A program made the position numbers and the translations under genes. A DNA stretch of 64,000 bases from JACOTV01 sp964579395 (GTDB taxonomy: Bacteria > Patescibacteriota > Microgenomatia > UBA1406 > GWC2-37-13). The stretch is from positions 1 to 64,000 of the forward strand of contig CAZOFT010000001.1 in assembly GCA_964579395.1 (NCBI GenBank), in the 5' to 3' direction. The stretch's first letter is position 1; every line of letters begins with the position of its first letter. The notes beneath the pieces are model-generated. The model searched no databases. It was given only the letters and a program-made list of their open reading frames with translations, and had not been told where the DNA came from. Positions 50,069 through 62,643 of the stretch are shown in pieces.

Positions 50069-50533
50069 ATGAAACCGACACCAAAAACCAAACATATCAC
50101 ACCGGTAGCAATTATCGTTTTGACAAATGAAGCAGGAGAATTTCTTCTGACTGATCGGGCGGAGCGCGATCCAGACGACCGCGACGTGGTAAAGGGCGAT
50201 GACTTTTGGCAGCTTCCCGGCGGAGGAGTCGAAGTAGGCGAGTCTGTTGAGGATGCAGCGGTACGTGAAGGTCAAGAAGAGTTGGGACTCAGTCTTGAAG
50301 CAGTAAGCACGCTGCCCAAAATCTATACGGCGCTTCGCAGTCACTGGCACGGTTTACTTATTCCAGTCATCTGCAAACAAACTGATCCATCTCAGCAAAT
50401 TCACTTAAATCATGAGTCGTCCATCTATCAGTGGGTATCGCTGGAGGACGCATCAGACTTGAATTCCTTCCCAGAGACATACGACATAATGAAGCGAGCT
50501 CAGGAATACTCTTCTTTGATAAGCGGCTTATAG
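50069..50533 (+). CDS. Nudix hydrolase
   Basis: The 154-aa protein has the full Nudix box GGVEVGESVEDAAVREGQEE (Gx5Ex7REUxEExGU), near residues 51-73, in the usual small alpha-beta fold. Nudix enzymes cut nucleoside diphosphate-linked compounds; the substrate is not predictable here. It lies 20 bp after tRNA-Arg and overlaps the end of the convergent msrA. Confidence 0.92.
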   Translation: MKPTPKTKHITPVAIIVLTNEAGEFLLTDRAERDPDDRDVVKGDDFWQLPGGGVEVGESVEDAAVREGQEELGLSLEAVSTLPKIYTALRSHWHGLLIPVICKQTDPSQQIHLNHESSIYQWVSLEDASDLNSFPETYDIMKRAQEYSSLISGL

Positions 50534-51036
50534 TCTCGAAAGAGTTTTTGAAGCTTTGGGTCAATGACCACCTGACAATATCCTTGTGAGCTGTTTTGCG
50601 CATAATAATCACGATGTTCTTCTTCGGCGGGGTAAAACGCAGTCAATGGCTCAAGTGTCGTCACAATAGGATCCGCATACGCACCTGATTGTTCCAGTTT
50701 TGCAATAACAGTCTCTGCATGCTTTTTCTCATCCTCATCAGCATAAAAAATAGCCGAGCGATACTGTGTGCCATGGTCAGCTCCCTGACGATTGAGAGTA
50801 GTCGGATCGTGCAGATGAAAGAACACATCAAGTAGCGATTCATAGGAGACCACGTCCGGGTCGTACGTGATTTCAATCGCTTCCGCATGTCCCGTGGTAC
50901 CAGTACACACATTGCGATAGCTCGGATCGGGCACAGAACCACCTGTATATCCGGGCATCACAGCCGACACACCCCGAATGCGTTTAAACACTGCTTCTGT
51001 ACACCAAAAGCATCCTCCGGCAACAATAAGTTTCAC
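50500..51036 (-). CDS. msrA: Peptide methionine-S-sulfoxide reductase
   Basis: With a GTG start at 51036 the 178-aa protein begins VKLIVAGGCFWCTEAVF, with the catalytic Cys in GCFWC, and keeps YTGGSVPDPSYRNVCTGTTG and YRSAIFY. It repairs oxidised methionine. The start is chosen because a TATAGT -10 box (51048-51043) ends six bases before it; the in-frame GTG at 51054 lies upstream of that box. Confidence 0.95.
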   Translation of the reverse strand: MKLIVAGGCFWCTEAVFKRIRGVSAVMPGYTGGSVPDPSYRNVCTGTTGHAEAIEITYDPDVVSYESLLDVFFHLHDPTTLNRQGADHGTQYRSAIFYADEDEKKHAETVIAKLEQSGAYADPIVTTLEPLTAFYPAEEEHRDYYAQNSSQGYCQVVIDPKLQKLFRDYKPLIKEEYS

Positions 51037-51086
51037 ACCATCACTATAGCACACTATATGGGTTACAATATACCCCTAATACCCCT

Positions 51087-51698
51087 ATGACAGAAGCACC
51101 CCGACACAATGAGAATGAGCCGCAGCGCACGTTTACAGTACGAAGCCCCTATAATCAGCTTGCCCTGTTTGAAGCAGTGTGGATGCATACGGCAAACGAG
51201 GGTGAAGAACTGGACAGAATCACAGCCAATCCTCAAATACATCGCACTCACTATGAGGTAAGTAAAAAGTTGGTGGGTGGCTATATCGGACTCCATGAGA
51301 CCGACCCCTTGCTCAAGCCGCCGAACATGTACCAATGGAGTATTTTGGGGATGCCGGCTGAGGACGCACTTGTGGTACCGGGGCATGCTGCCAATGACCG
51401 CGTCCATCAGTATCAAGAACGGGTAGCAGAAGTTGCATTCACTAACCCGGAAGAAATTGCGTTCCTCTACGGTGCGGCTGACGAATATCTTGCTGAGAAA
51501 ACGCAAAAAATCCGCGATGGCCGAGTAGTCCCTGAACACTACGTTCAAATAGCAGTGATCCCGCTTCGCACCATCATGCAGGAGCTCGCCATGGCAAATG
51601 GCATTGAGACAACGCCGGCACTTCTGGCGCGCTGGGGAATTGATGGAATTTCAGAAGAAATAGAACTGTTTTTACGATCTCTAAACGAGGAAGAATAA
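51087..51698 (+). CDS. Unknown 203-aa protein
   Basis: The soluble, acidic protein begins MTEAPRHNENEPQRTFTVRS. It is mostly helical with a helix-rich C-terminus (IPLRTIMQELAMANGIETTP, WGIDGISEEIELFLRSL). No family or motif is recognised. It lies between msrA and tRNA-Leu(GAG). Confidence 0.65.
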   Translation: MTEAPRHNENEPQRTFTVRSPYNQLALFEAVWMHTANEGEELDRITANPQIHRTHYEVSKKLVGGYIGLHETDPLLKPPNMYQWSILGMPAEDALVVPGHAANDRVHQYQERVAEVAFTNPEEIAFLYGAADEYLAEKTQKIRDGRVVPEHYVQIAVIPLRTIMQELAMANGIETTPALLARWGIDGISEEIELFLRSLNEEE

Positions 51699-51702
51699 TA
51701 TG

Positions 51703-51787
51703 TGGTGTCGGAGAGAGGACTTGAACCTCCACGAGTTGCCTCACACGCCCCTCAAGCGTGCGCGTCTGCCAGTTCCGCCACTCCGAC
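51703..51787 (-). tRNA. tRNA-Leu(GAG)
   Basis: Minus strand: acceptor GTCGGAG/CTCCGAC, anticodon arm CACGC-TTGAGGG-GCGTG (GAG), long variable arm, T arm. CCA is encoded (51703-51705). Confidence 0.95.
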
Positions 51788-51846
51788 TGCACCACATACT
51801 ACAAAGAACACGGGTGTTCTTCACTATCGAGGAATGCTCTATTATA

Positions 51847-52827
51847 TCAAATAAGCGTGTCCTGTACGTCGGTATTTACGATCTGCAGGTGTCGTAATGC
51901 CCGCGGTGTGATGACACGTCCTCGAGGAGTCTTTCGCAGAAACCCCATCTGCAGCAGATACGGCTCGATAAACTCTTCAATTGTCTGTTTGTCTTCAGAT
52001 AGGGCGGAAGCAATCGTGTCGATACCGACCGGACTGTTTTGAAACTTTTCTCCGATGGTGCGCATGTACTGCCTGTCAATCTCAGCCAAGCCAAACGCGT
52101 CAAGCTCCAAGAGGTGAAACAACTCCTCAAAGAGCTCATCACTGAACTGGTTCGCTTTTTTCACCAGCATCATGTCGTGAGCACGCTTGAGTATACGGTT
52201 TGCCAAACGCGGCGTGCGTCGGGCGCGGCGGGCAATTTCTTTCGCATGGGTCTTTTGGAGCGGCAGATCCAGCAGCTGAGCTGAGCGCAGAATGATCTGA
52301 ATCATGTCGGTATCGGTATAGTAGTCCAGGCGCAGCACCAGCCCGAAACGATCTCGAAGCGGGGCAGACAGCATGGCAAAGCGCGTCGTGGCACCGACTA
52401 TGGTGATGCGCGGCACCGGCAGGCGCACCGTGCGGGCAGAAGGACCTTTACCGATGATTATGTCCAGGAAAAAATCTTCCATCACGGGGTAGAGCATTTC
52501 TTCAACCGACTTGGGGAGGCGATGAATCTCATCGATAAACAAGACATCATTATCTTTGAGGTTGGTGAGAATGGCGGCCAAGTCACCGGTTTTTTGAATC
52601 ACCGGCCCGGAGGTGATTTTGATTTCTCCTTCAAGCTCATGCGCGATAATATTAGCGAGCGTGGTTTTACCGATACCGGGCGGACCATAAAGCAAAATAT
52701 GTTCTGAGGGAGCGCCTTTACTTTTTACCGCTTCGATAAATACCTGCAGCGTCTTTACTGCATTTTCCTGTCCGATATAGTCACCGAGTTTCTGTGGACG
52801 CAAGAGCTGAGTACTGGTATCGATCAT
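51847..52827 (-). CDS. ruvB: Holliday junction helicase subunit RuvB
   Basis: The 326-aa AAA+ protein has Walker A YGPPGIGKTTLANIIAHEL, Walker B LFIDEIHRLP, sensor region GATTRFAMLSAPLRDRFG and a C-terminal winged helix (QMGFLRKTPRGRVIT). It drives branch migration with RuvA, whose gene lies 15 bp upstream on the same strand. Confidence 0.98.
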   Translation of the reverse strand: MIDTSTQLLRPQKLGDYIGQENAVKTLQVFIEAVKSKGAPSEHILLYGPPGIGKTTLANIIAHELEGEIKITSGPVIQKTGDLAAILTNLKDNDVLFIDEIHRLPKSVEEMLYPVMEDFFLDIIIGKGPSARTVRLPVPRITIVGATTRFAMLSAPLRDRFGLVLRLDYYTDTDMIQIILRSAQLLDLPLQKTHAKEIARRARRTPRLANRILKRAHDMMLVKKANQFSDELFEELFHLLELDAFGLAEIDRQYMRTIGEKFQNSPVGIDTIASALSEDKQTIEEFIEPYLLQMGFLRKTPRGRVITPRALRHLQIVNTDVQDTLI

Positions 52828-52842
52828 AATAAAGAGGGTGGC

Positions 52843-53418
52843 TTACTTCTTCTCTCCCGATAATTGTAACGCCTGGGTGATCATTTGTTCAACGGACAAT
52901 TCAGCAGGAAGCCCATTCACTATCGTTCGCGCCTCTGCAGCCGGGTATCCAAGTGCGACCAAAGCATCAATCGCCATCTTGCTTTCATCCGTCACAAACA
53001 GCTTTGTCTCATCGATTGCACCCTCAAGCTTTGAAGAAAGCTCCACAATAATCTTCATCGCCGTTTTCTTCCCGAGCCCGGGCACGCGGGAGAAAAATGC
53101 CGTGTCGTTGGTACGGATGGCTTCGATAATAGCTCCGGAGGGCGAAAAGGACACGATGCCAAAGGCACTTTTGGGCCCAACCCCGGAAACGCTGATCAGC
53201 AGCTTGAACAACACCTTCTGCGCATGATCATCAAATCCAAACAGTGTATGCGCGTCTTCCTTGACCTGCAAGTGGGTGTAGATTTTCATCGTGGCCCCGG
53301 GAAGAGAGGCGAGAAGGCGAGGGGTCAGTAGTATTTCATACGCGACTCCTGCAGAGGTTTCTACAAGTCCTGTGCTTCCTTGCACTTCAATAAGCGTTCC
53401 GGTAATCATGCCGATCAT
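52843..53418 (-). CDS. ruvA: Holliday junction DNA-binding subunit RuvA
   Basis: The 191-aa protein has the OB fold (residues 1-65), tandem helix-hairpin-helix motifs (SVSGVGPKSA and RVPGLGKKTAMKIIVEL) and a C-terminal three-helix domain that contacts RuvB (DALVALGYPAAEARTIV). Together with ruvB and the ruvC at the right edge the set is complete. Confidence 0.97.
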   Translation of the reverse strand: MIGMITGTLIEVQGSTGLVETSAGVAYEILLTPRLLASLPGATMKIYTHLQVKEDAHTLFGFDDHAQKVLFKLLISVSGVGPKSAFGIVSFSPSGAIIEAIRTNDTAFFSRVPGLGKKTAMKIIVELSSKLEGAIDETKLFVTDESKMAIDALVALGYPAAEARTIVNGLPAELSVEQMITQALQLSGEKK

Positions 53419-53452
53419 GCCAAATAGTGTACACGATCAAGCTGCGAAGTTG

Positions 53453-54730
53453 TTAGCGACCTTTCAAATCCTGATAGACAAGCTTGAGGAGTCGATTATA
53501 TTTGGCTACGCGTTCACCGCGTGAGGGCGCTCCGAATTTGACAAAGTCCGCCTGTATACCCACACCCAGATCAGCAATGAGATCGTCATTTGTTTCGCCG
53601 GACCGATGCGATACGATGTAGTTAACTTTGTTATTTCGAGCCAGATTCACCACCTCAAGCGTCTCTGTGATTGTGCCGATCTGGTTTGGCTTAATCAAGA
53701 TAGTGGTACACGCTTTTTCTTTGATGGCCCGTTGCAAACGGTCTTTATTTGTTGTGAGTAGGTCGTCTCCGATAAGATATGTATTGCTCGGCATTTTTTC
53801 CATCAGCTTTGACCAACCATCAAAGTCATCCTCAAGAAGCGGATCTTCAATCGCCAAAAACGGATACGTACCCATCAGATGAATCAAAAACTCCATATAT
53901 TCTTCCTTGGACATCGGTGTCGGCTTGTCTTTGAGGTCAAATTTGCCGTCGGTGTAATAGTAAGAGCTTGCAAGATCCAGACCCAAAAACACATCGAGTC
54001 CGAGCTTGAGATGGCGCCTGCCGATAGTTTCGTTGAGGAGCTCCAGTGCATCAGTGTTGGTACTCAGATTGGGAGCAAAACCACCCTCTTCACCGACTGA
54101 AATATTCGCATTTCGATAAAGCAACACGTCTTTTAGCTCATGAAATGCCTCGGTTCCCATGCGAAGAGCCTCCTCAAACGAGAGCGAGGAGGAAGGAATG
54201 AGTTGAAACTCCTGAAACTGAAGGGTGTTGTTGGCGTGCTTGCCGCCGTTTATAACATTGAAAATAGGTGTCGGAATCCGCTCGATCGTAATATATGTCT
54301 GGAAGAGTTTCTCGTAGAGTTTGTTTATGTAATAAAAGACAGGAACCTTGTTTCCGTATGCTCCTGCTTTCAAAAAGAGTTGAGAAACAGCCAGCACTGC
54401 ATTGGCTCCCAATTTACTTTTATTATCAGTGCCATCTGCAGCAATGAGCCAACGATCTACATCCAGCTGTCGATCCACCTCCACGCCCACGAGCTTCGGA
54501 CCGATGACGTTATTCACAATATCCACTGCTCCCAAGACCCCCATCCCCATAAAACGGGTTGGGTCGCCGTCGCGCAGTTCCAGCGCTTCATATTTGCCAA
54601 TAGAAGTCCCCGAGGGAATCGATGTCTCTAGCTCGTGACCATTTGAAAGCGTTACACGCGCCTCCAACGTGGGAAACCCTCGCGAGTCGAGAATCTCGTA
54701 TGCAGTAATTTTGGAAACGGTAAGAGCCAT
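53453..54730 (-). CDS. eno: Enolase
   Basis: This 425-aa protein has the enolase catalytic set: NGGKHANNTLQFQEF, EEGGFAPNL, IEDPLLEDDFDGW (metal ligands), LIKPNQIGTITETLEV (catalytic Lys) and SHRSGETNDD. It converts 2-phosphoglycerate to PEP. Next to ppsA, suggesting control of PEP flux. Confidence 0.97.
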   Translation of the reverse strand: MALTVSKITAYEILDSRGFPTLEARVTLSNGHELETSIPSGTSIGKYEALELRDGDPTRFMGMGVLGAVDIVNNVIGPKLVGVEVDRQLDVDRWLIAADGTDNKSKLGANAVLAVSQLFLKAGAYGNKVPVFYYINKLYEKLFQTYITIERIPTPIFNVINGGKHANNTLQFQEFQLIPSSSLSFEEALRMGTEAFHELKDVLLYRNANISVGEEGGFAPNLSTNTDALELLNETIGRRHLKLGLDVFLGLDLASSYYYTDGKFDLKDKPTPMSKEEYMEFLIHLMGTYPFLAIEDPLLEDDFDGWSKLMEKMPSNTYLIGDDLLTTNKDRLQRAIKEKACTTILIKPNQIGTITETLEVVNLARNNKVNYIVSHRSGETNDDLIADLGVGIQADFVKFGAPSRGERVAKYNRLLKLVYQDLKGR

Positions 54731-54780
54731 AACAATAAATAGTGCCTGTCACACCGCACACTTCCGATACACGTACTGAA

Positions 54781-57141
54781 TCAGTCGCGATGCTTATGTT
54801 CAATGTCGTAGATTTGCTTTCTGGTCTTATCCACCACGTCAGGATTCACCGATACGCTCGTGATGCCGTGCGATACAAGACGTTCAACAAGCTCAGGATA
54901 ATCTGATGCTGCCTGGCCACAAATTGAGCTTGTCACCCCATACGCTGTACACGTTTTTACGATGTGCTCAAGCATTGCAACTACCGGTGCCGAGCGCTCA
55001 TCATAAACCGGCGCCACTTTTTCATTGTCTCGATCAACCCCAAGAAGCATCATGGTGAGGTCATTTGTGCCGATTGATACGCCATCAACACCGATTTTGA
55101 GAAATGACTCAAGCTCCAAGGCAGCGGCAGGCACCTCGACCATGATGAGCAGGCGGAATCCTTTCAAGTCCAAAAGTCCGTGTTTTTGCACCATCTCCTT
55201 GATTTTGATAAGCTCCCACGGGCGGCGCACAAACGGAATCATCAAGTGAATATTCTCATATCCATCCTCCCACAGCTGGCGAAGCGCCTCAAGCTCCATA
55301 CCAAACACCTCGGGATCAGCGATATAGCGACTCGCTCCACGATACCCAAGCATCGGATTTTCTTCTTCCGGCTCATACTTTTCGCCGCCTTTCAGATGTC
55401 GATATTCATTCGTCTTAAAATCAGTGGCTCGGTAAATGATTGGTCTGGGAGAAAATGCCTTTGTAAATACGCGCAAATTCTTTTTCAGGTGGCCGACAAA
55501 CTCATCTTGTGTGCCTTTTTCGATATAGACACGCGGGTGTACACCAAGACCGGCGATCATAAACTCGGCGCGCAAGAGCCCGACGCCATCGACATCAAGC
55601 TTTGACACATGACCTGCTTCTTCAGGCTCTGCCAGATTCACATAGACTTTGGTCTTTGTATGCAGCTTTTTCTGAGAACCTTCACCCTCATGATGCACTT
55701 TTGACGGCGACAACACACTGCCTTTAAACACTTCGCCTGTCTGGCCATTTACGCTGACGGTCATATCGTTTTTAAGCGTAGTGGTCGCTCCTTCTGCTCC
55801 AACCACCGCAGGAATCCCCAACTCACGTGATACGATTGCCGCATGTGAAGTGCGACCACCCTTTTCGGTAATAATCGCGGCAGCTCGCTTCATAGCCGGC
55901 ACATAATCAGGGTTGGTTTGCGGCGCAACAAGGATATCGCCTTTTTTGATCTTATCGATCTCTTTTGGCGTATGAATAATCTGCACTGGCCCGACCGCAA
56001 TACCGGGGGACGCAGGCGCACCAACCACGATCGGCCGCTCTTTCGGCACGATGATACTTGGCACAGCACCGGGAGCCTTCTGCTCATCTTTACCCTCTTC
56101 CATCTTTGCCTGCTCTTCCGTAAGGGTCGTGATCGGGCGTGACTGCACGATATACACCTGTCCTTTTTCGATAGCCCATTCGATATCCTGCGGGAAGTAA
56201 TAGTGCTTCTCAATATCTTTGACGCTCATCGCCACTTTGATGATTTCCTGATCATTGAGCTTGACTTCAGAGCCTTCTTTTGATGACAGCTTTACTTCTT
56301 TGTTTCCACGCCCTGCACGCACAAATTTCAGTGTCTGACGCTTGGGTTCTTTGTCAATAATCACAAACGAGCGCTTATCCACTTCATAGTGGTCAGGCGT
56401 GACTTTTCCCTGCACGATATATTCACCCAGTCCGTAGATGGCTTCAATCACGATGCGTTGTCGATCGCCTGAAATCGGATCCACACTAAAAGCAATGCCT
56501 GATTTTTCCGACGCAACCATGCGCTGCACCACCGCTGCCAATCCGACTTTAAAGTGATCAAATCCTTGCGAGTTACGATAATAAATAGCGCGCTCAGTAA
56601 ACAGCGACGCCCAGCATTCTTTTACTTTTTTCAACAATTGATCCTCACCTTTTACGTTCAAATACGTTTCTTGCTGGCCGGCAAATGATGCTCCTGGCAA
56701 GTCTTCAGCGGTTGCTGATGAGCGCACAGCCACAACAGGATCTCCCATAAATGCATTTTTGGCGCGGTGTATGAGTCGCTTTTTGCCCGTCATATACTCC
56801 TGCTCCTTTTCAAACAAGTGTCGATAATATTGCAAGATAGTCTTCTCAATTGCCTTTGGCATAGGAGCTTTGAGAATCAATTGCTGTACATGCTGTGACA
56901 CTTGCTGTAGCTCATGCGGGTTTTCATAGTTGACCACACTGAAAAACTCCTTCATTTTCGGCATGAGTTCGGCTTCTTTCACAAACGTAAAGTAAGCATG
57001 CGACGTGGTGATAAATCCATACGGAATAGGGAAATGCGCATTGGTCATTTCACCTAAGTTCGCTCCTTTTCCTCCGACGACCCCTACGTCATGTTTATCG
57101 ACCTGCTCAAACCACAGGACAAACTCGTTTTGTTTACTCAT
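54781..57141 (-). CDS. ppsA: Phosphoenolpyruvate synthase
   Basis: With the start at 57141 (MSKQNEFVLWFEQ) the 786-aa protein has the three PEP synthase parts: ATP-grasp (VGGKGANLGEMT, VRSSATAEDLPGASFAGQQE), the phosphohistidine domain (GGRTSHAAIVSRELGIPAVV) and the C-terminal TIM barrel (GLGVHPRVY, FRLLIMVEVPAA, SICGQAASDYPE). It makes PEP from pyruvate for gluconeogenesis, or may run towards ATP. TATAGT ends six bases before the ATG, so it is leaderless. Confidence 0.96.
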   Translation of the reverse strand: MSKQNEFVLWFEQVDKHDVGVVGGKGANLGEMTNAHFPIPYGFITTSHAYFTFVKEAELMPKMKEFFSVVNYENPHELQQVSQHVQQLILKAPMPKAIEKTILQYYRHLFEKEQEYMTGKKRLIHRAKNAFMGDPVVAVRSSATAEDLPGASFAGQQETYLNVKGEDQLLKKVKECWASLFTERAIYYRNSQGFDHFKVGLAAVVQRMVASEKSGIAFSVDPISGDRQRIVIEAIYGLGEYIVQGKVTPDHYEVDKRSFVIIDKEPKRQTLKFVRAGRGNKEVKLSSKEGSEVKLNDQEIIKVAMSVKDIEKHYYFPQDIEWAIEKGQVYIVQSRPITTLTEEQAKMEEGKDEQKAPGAVPSIIVPKERPIVVGAPASPGIAVGPVQIIHTPKEIDKIKKGDILVAPQTNPDYVPAMKRAAAIITEKGGRTSHAAIVSRELGIPAVVGAEGATTTLKNDMTVSVNGQTGEVFKGSVLSPSKVHHEGEGSQKKLHTKTKVYVNLAEPEEAGHVSKLDVDGVGLLRAEFMIAGLGVHPRVYIEKGTQDEFVGHLKKNLRVFTKAFSPRPIIYRATDFKTNEYRHLKGGEKYEPEEENPMLGYRGASRYIADPEVFGMELEALRQLWEDGYENIHLMIPFVRRPWELIKIKEMVQKHGLLDLKGFRLLIMVEVPAAALELESFLKIGVDGVSIGTNDLTMMLLGVDRDNEKVAPVYDERSAPVVAMLEHIVKTCTAYGVTSSICGQAASDYPELVERLVSHGITSVSVNPDVVDKTRKQIYDIEHKHRD

Positions 57142-57199
57142 ACATTCACTATACAGGAGCGTCTCGGGCAATAGCAAGAGAAGTTAAATTGAGCCCGAT

Positions 57200-57838
57200 T
57201 TATATAGTTTGTTTTGATTTGAGATACTTGGCTCCGTGACCGACAGATGTGTTTATCGCCACACCTGATTTGCACAGCGGACAGTCGCTTTCGTCATATG
57301 CCTCAACAGGAAGATCCATGAGTGACTCAAACGGAAACCCGAGCTTTTCTGCGGTTACCTCTGCCGGATTTCTGTTTACCATCGTGCCTGTAGCCACCAC
57401 TTCTGCGCCTGCGGCCTGCGCGCTCACCACAACCTTCGCTAGAGATCCGCCCGTAGTGGTCAGATCTTCAACTATTGCGATTCGTTTTCCCGCAACCAAC
57501 TGATCATATCCACGGGTAAACACCTGATTTTTCGATTCATCTTTTTCTGTGTATACACCTAAAACTTCACGTCCGCTCGTTTTGGTCAGATGATAGGCGG
57601 TCCATTGAGACAAAATAATGCCGCCTATTGCGGGCCCCACAACCACATCGGGGCTGATTTCGTGAAAGCGATTAGCAAACATTCGGCCGATAGATGAAAC
57701 CAAATCCGTATGCGGATAAATGCGGTCTTTGTTGATGTAAACGCTTCCGTGCTTGCCTGAGGTATATACAAAATGGTCGTCTGTTAAAACAGCTTGAACC
57801 TGTTTGAGAATTTGTGTGATGTCACCAATATTGTCCAT
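57200..57838 (-). CDS. pyrE: Orotate phosphoribosyltransferase-like protein
   Basis: The 212-aa protein (start MDNIGDITQILKQVQAVL) has the type I PRTase fold with the OPRT region YTSGKHGSVYINKDRIY and the PRPP loop IAIVEDLTTTGGSLAK. A C-terminal CPLC (near residue 190) resembles the extra zinc-type tail of some phosphoribosyltransferases in small-genome bacteria. Orotate is likely but not proven as substrate, since no other pyrimidine genes are near. An in-frame GTG at 57874 overlaps a -10-like TATAGT. Confidence 0.85.
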   Translation of the reverse strand: MDNIGDITQILKQVQAVLTDDHFVYTSGKHGSVYINKDRIYPHTDLVSSIGRMFANRFHEISPDVVVGPAIGGIILSQWTAYHLTKTSGREVLGVYTEKDESKNQVFTRGYDQLVAGKRIAIVEDLTTTGGSLAKVVVSAQAAGAEVVATGTMVNRNPAEVTAEKLGFPFESLMDLPVEAYDESDCPLCKSGVAINTSVGHGAKYLKSKQTI

Positions 57839-57874
57839 GTATGTGGCTGTTTGCAATGCGTGTTTCAAGGACAC

Positions 57875-58671
57875 TATACCATGTTTTTATGAATACAACA
57901 GAGGTATCTATTGCCACTCTTCAGAAGCAACCAAAAAAGCACCTCAAATGAGCCTCACGCATAGACCGATTGAGCAACTGATATATAACAGCACAGCAGC
58001 AATGTACTGTTTCGATTGCAGATCTGCTCCAAACCCACCATTTTATCTATCCCACCGTCTGCAAGAGAATGGGTGATTTAGCGGTAGAAAAGTGAGCAGA
58101 AAAAATTGGTTTTAGACTGTTCTGACGATACAAAGCGAATTAACATCTCTATTAGCAGATATGAGGCCTGTCTGCCAGTTTTTTTGCATTTTGCTTGAGC
58201 ATGATCGGATTGTTGCAACAATCCGAAATAAGAGAAGTGTTTGGCGGGTAAAAAAAGGCATCTGTCTTCAGTCAGGCAGATTGTACCGCTTCACAGACTC
58301 ATCTTTCACTCTAACAGGCAAAAAAGAGTGATGAATGCGGATGGAACTCAGCACTATCTGGCAGTATAGCAGATACTATATTCCTTGGTCAAATTATATA
58401 CCACCGTTTTCGCCGTCATACTTCAAAACAACTTTCAAGAAGAGCCGTATTTCAGCCACTCCATAGTCAGTTGCGCTGAAACGAATGAGGCAGACTGTAG
58501 ACACTCAAATACGCTACAACATCGGTATAAATGGTTCCACGCACCTCTTGCATGGTAAAAAAGTATATTTTGCTTCTCAAATACCTGTTGCGCTGGGTTT
58601 CAAGGTGCGAAAATCGAATCACCACCGTATTCGACAAATAGACTTTATCAGAGCAATAATATCCTATAATA
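57875..58671. other. Gene-free stretch of about 0.8 kb
   Basis: No convincing coding frame or RNA gene is seen. It contains the 22-bp palindrome at 58205-58226, several scattered inverted fragments (GCCTGTCTGCCAG, CAGGCAGA) and AT-rich promoter-like DNA before the regulator gene at 58709. It is the longest noncoding region in this compact chromosome segment. Confidence 0.6.
58205..58226. repeat. 22-bp perfect palindrome
   Basis: TCGGATTGTTG and CAACAATCCGA form an uninterrupted palindrome with no loop, the shape of a dimeric repressor site rather than a hairpin terminator. It is about 480 bp before the ArsR-type gene and 370 bp before the pyrE-like start, in otherwise empty DNA. Confidence 0.7.
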
Positions 58672-58700
58672 TTGACAATTTGGCTTGTTGGGACTATACT
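58672..58700 (+). promoter_or_regulatory. Consensus promoter of the ArsR-type gene
   Basis: TTGACA (58672-58677), exactly 17 bp, then TATACT (58695-58700): the best sigma-70 match in the window. The ATG follows after eight bases, so the mRNA should start at the start codon. Confidence 0.85.
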
Positions 58701-58708
58701 ATAACCGT

Positions 58709-58996
58709 ATGGTTATACAAACTGAACGCGAACAACTGAATCGGGCATTTCATGCCCTCTCAAACCCCACCAGACGTGATATTCTGGCTCGCTGCGGCAA
58801 TCAGATGCGATCCGTAGGGTCACTTGCAGCTGAATATGCTATATCGCAGCCGGCAGTCACTAAGCATATCAAAGTGCTGGAGCAAGCCGGTCTGGTACAG
58901 AAACTGCGCAGCAAGCAAACGGTATATGTCATGACTTCACCAGTGTTGCGCGACAGTATTGTTGAAACAACACAGACCTTGCTCTCATCTGTGTAA
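58709..58996 (+). CDS. ArsR-family transcriptional regulator
   Basis: The 95-aa winged-helix protein begins MVIQTEREQLNRAF and has ALSNPTRRDILARCG, the recognition helix YAISQPAVTKHIKVLEQAGL and a wing (LRSKQTVYVMT). It has few metal-type cysteines, so the signal is unknown. It stands alone before tRNA-Ala and may repress itself. Confidence 0.9.
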   Translation: MVIQTEREQLNRAFHALSNPTRRDILARCGNQMRSVGSLAAEYAISQPAVTKHIKVLEQAGLVQKLRSKQTVYVMTSPVLRDSIVETTQTLLSSV

Positions 58997-59305
58997 ATCC
59001 ATATATGTCTATTAAATGACAATTTCAACCTCTTACATCCTGCGCCACTTTTCTTATGTGCCCCAGTAAAAATACTCTTGAAAAAAGAGCAAGCATCACG
59101 TACAATAACTGATACGCATGAATCATGCTGCCAAATAAGGCACTATTGGATGCATCCCAACGACCTGCAATCCGAACAGCCTGTATTTTCCAACACTGAT
59201 TTTTGCCAGCACTTTTATATACATATATATTAGACGCGGCAAACACACGGTTGAAAAGTCGGCTGTATTTTTTTTGCGTTTAAAAAGAAAAGGGATATAA
59301 GCAAA
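58997..59305. other. Leader region of the tRNA-Ala/23S unit
   Basis: About 300 bp with no coding frame of quality and no 16S-like sequence. A/T-rich tracts with TTGAAA and TATAAG-like boxes before 59306 could hold the rRNA promoter, but no spacing is convincing. Confidence 0.45.
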
Positions 59306-59379
59306 GGGCCTATAGCTCAATTGGCTAGAGCGTCGGATTTGCATTCCGAAGGTTTGGGGTTCGAGTCCCCATAGGTCCA
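59306..59379 (+). tRNA. tRNA-Ala(TGC)
   Basis: Acceptor GGGCCTA pairs with TAGGTCC; the anticodon arm TCGGA-TTTGCAT-TCCGA gives TGC; T arm GGGGTTCGAGTCCCC. CC but not CCA follows. It lies directly upstream of 23S, as in the usual rRNA spacer, but without 16S. Confidence 0.96.
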
Positions 59380-59654
59380 CCGATACAGAATTGGTTGACC
59401 GAAGAAAAACCTTCGGGCAGTGACATTCACACACCAGGGGTCGTCAACACAGCTGCAAAGCTGAGTATGACACTGATGTCTGAATAAACACTGAAAGCAC
59501 TTTAACATTGTCGTAATTTGATCAAATCAAAGCGTGTAGGTACTCCGAGTAACATCGGAGATACTTTTTCGTAAAGAGTAAAAGAGCAAAAACTTTTTAC
59601 TATTACATAACAAAAATAAATACACAAATTATCTCTTTGACACCTCAAAGAGAT

Positions 59655-62545
<2,891 letters not shown>

Positions 62546-62643
62546 CTCTTTGATTTGTCAAATACAAAACGATAGTATAATATCGTGATACGCAAATTCT
62601 CACCCTTCGCAGTGTTTGTATGAGCACCTGCAAATAGTATCTC

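Noticed and set aside
51574..51795. Minus-strand frame reading SEWRNWQTRTLEGRVRQLVE
   Set aside because: This is a translation of tRNA-Leu(GAG) and its flank, a common false protein.
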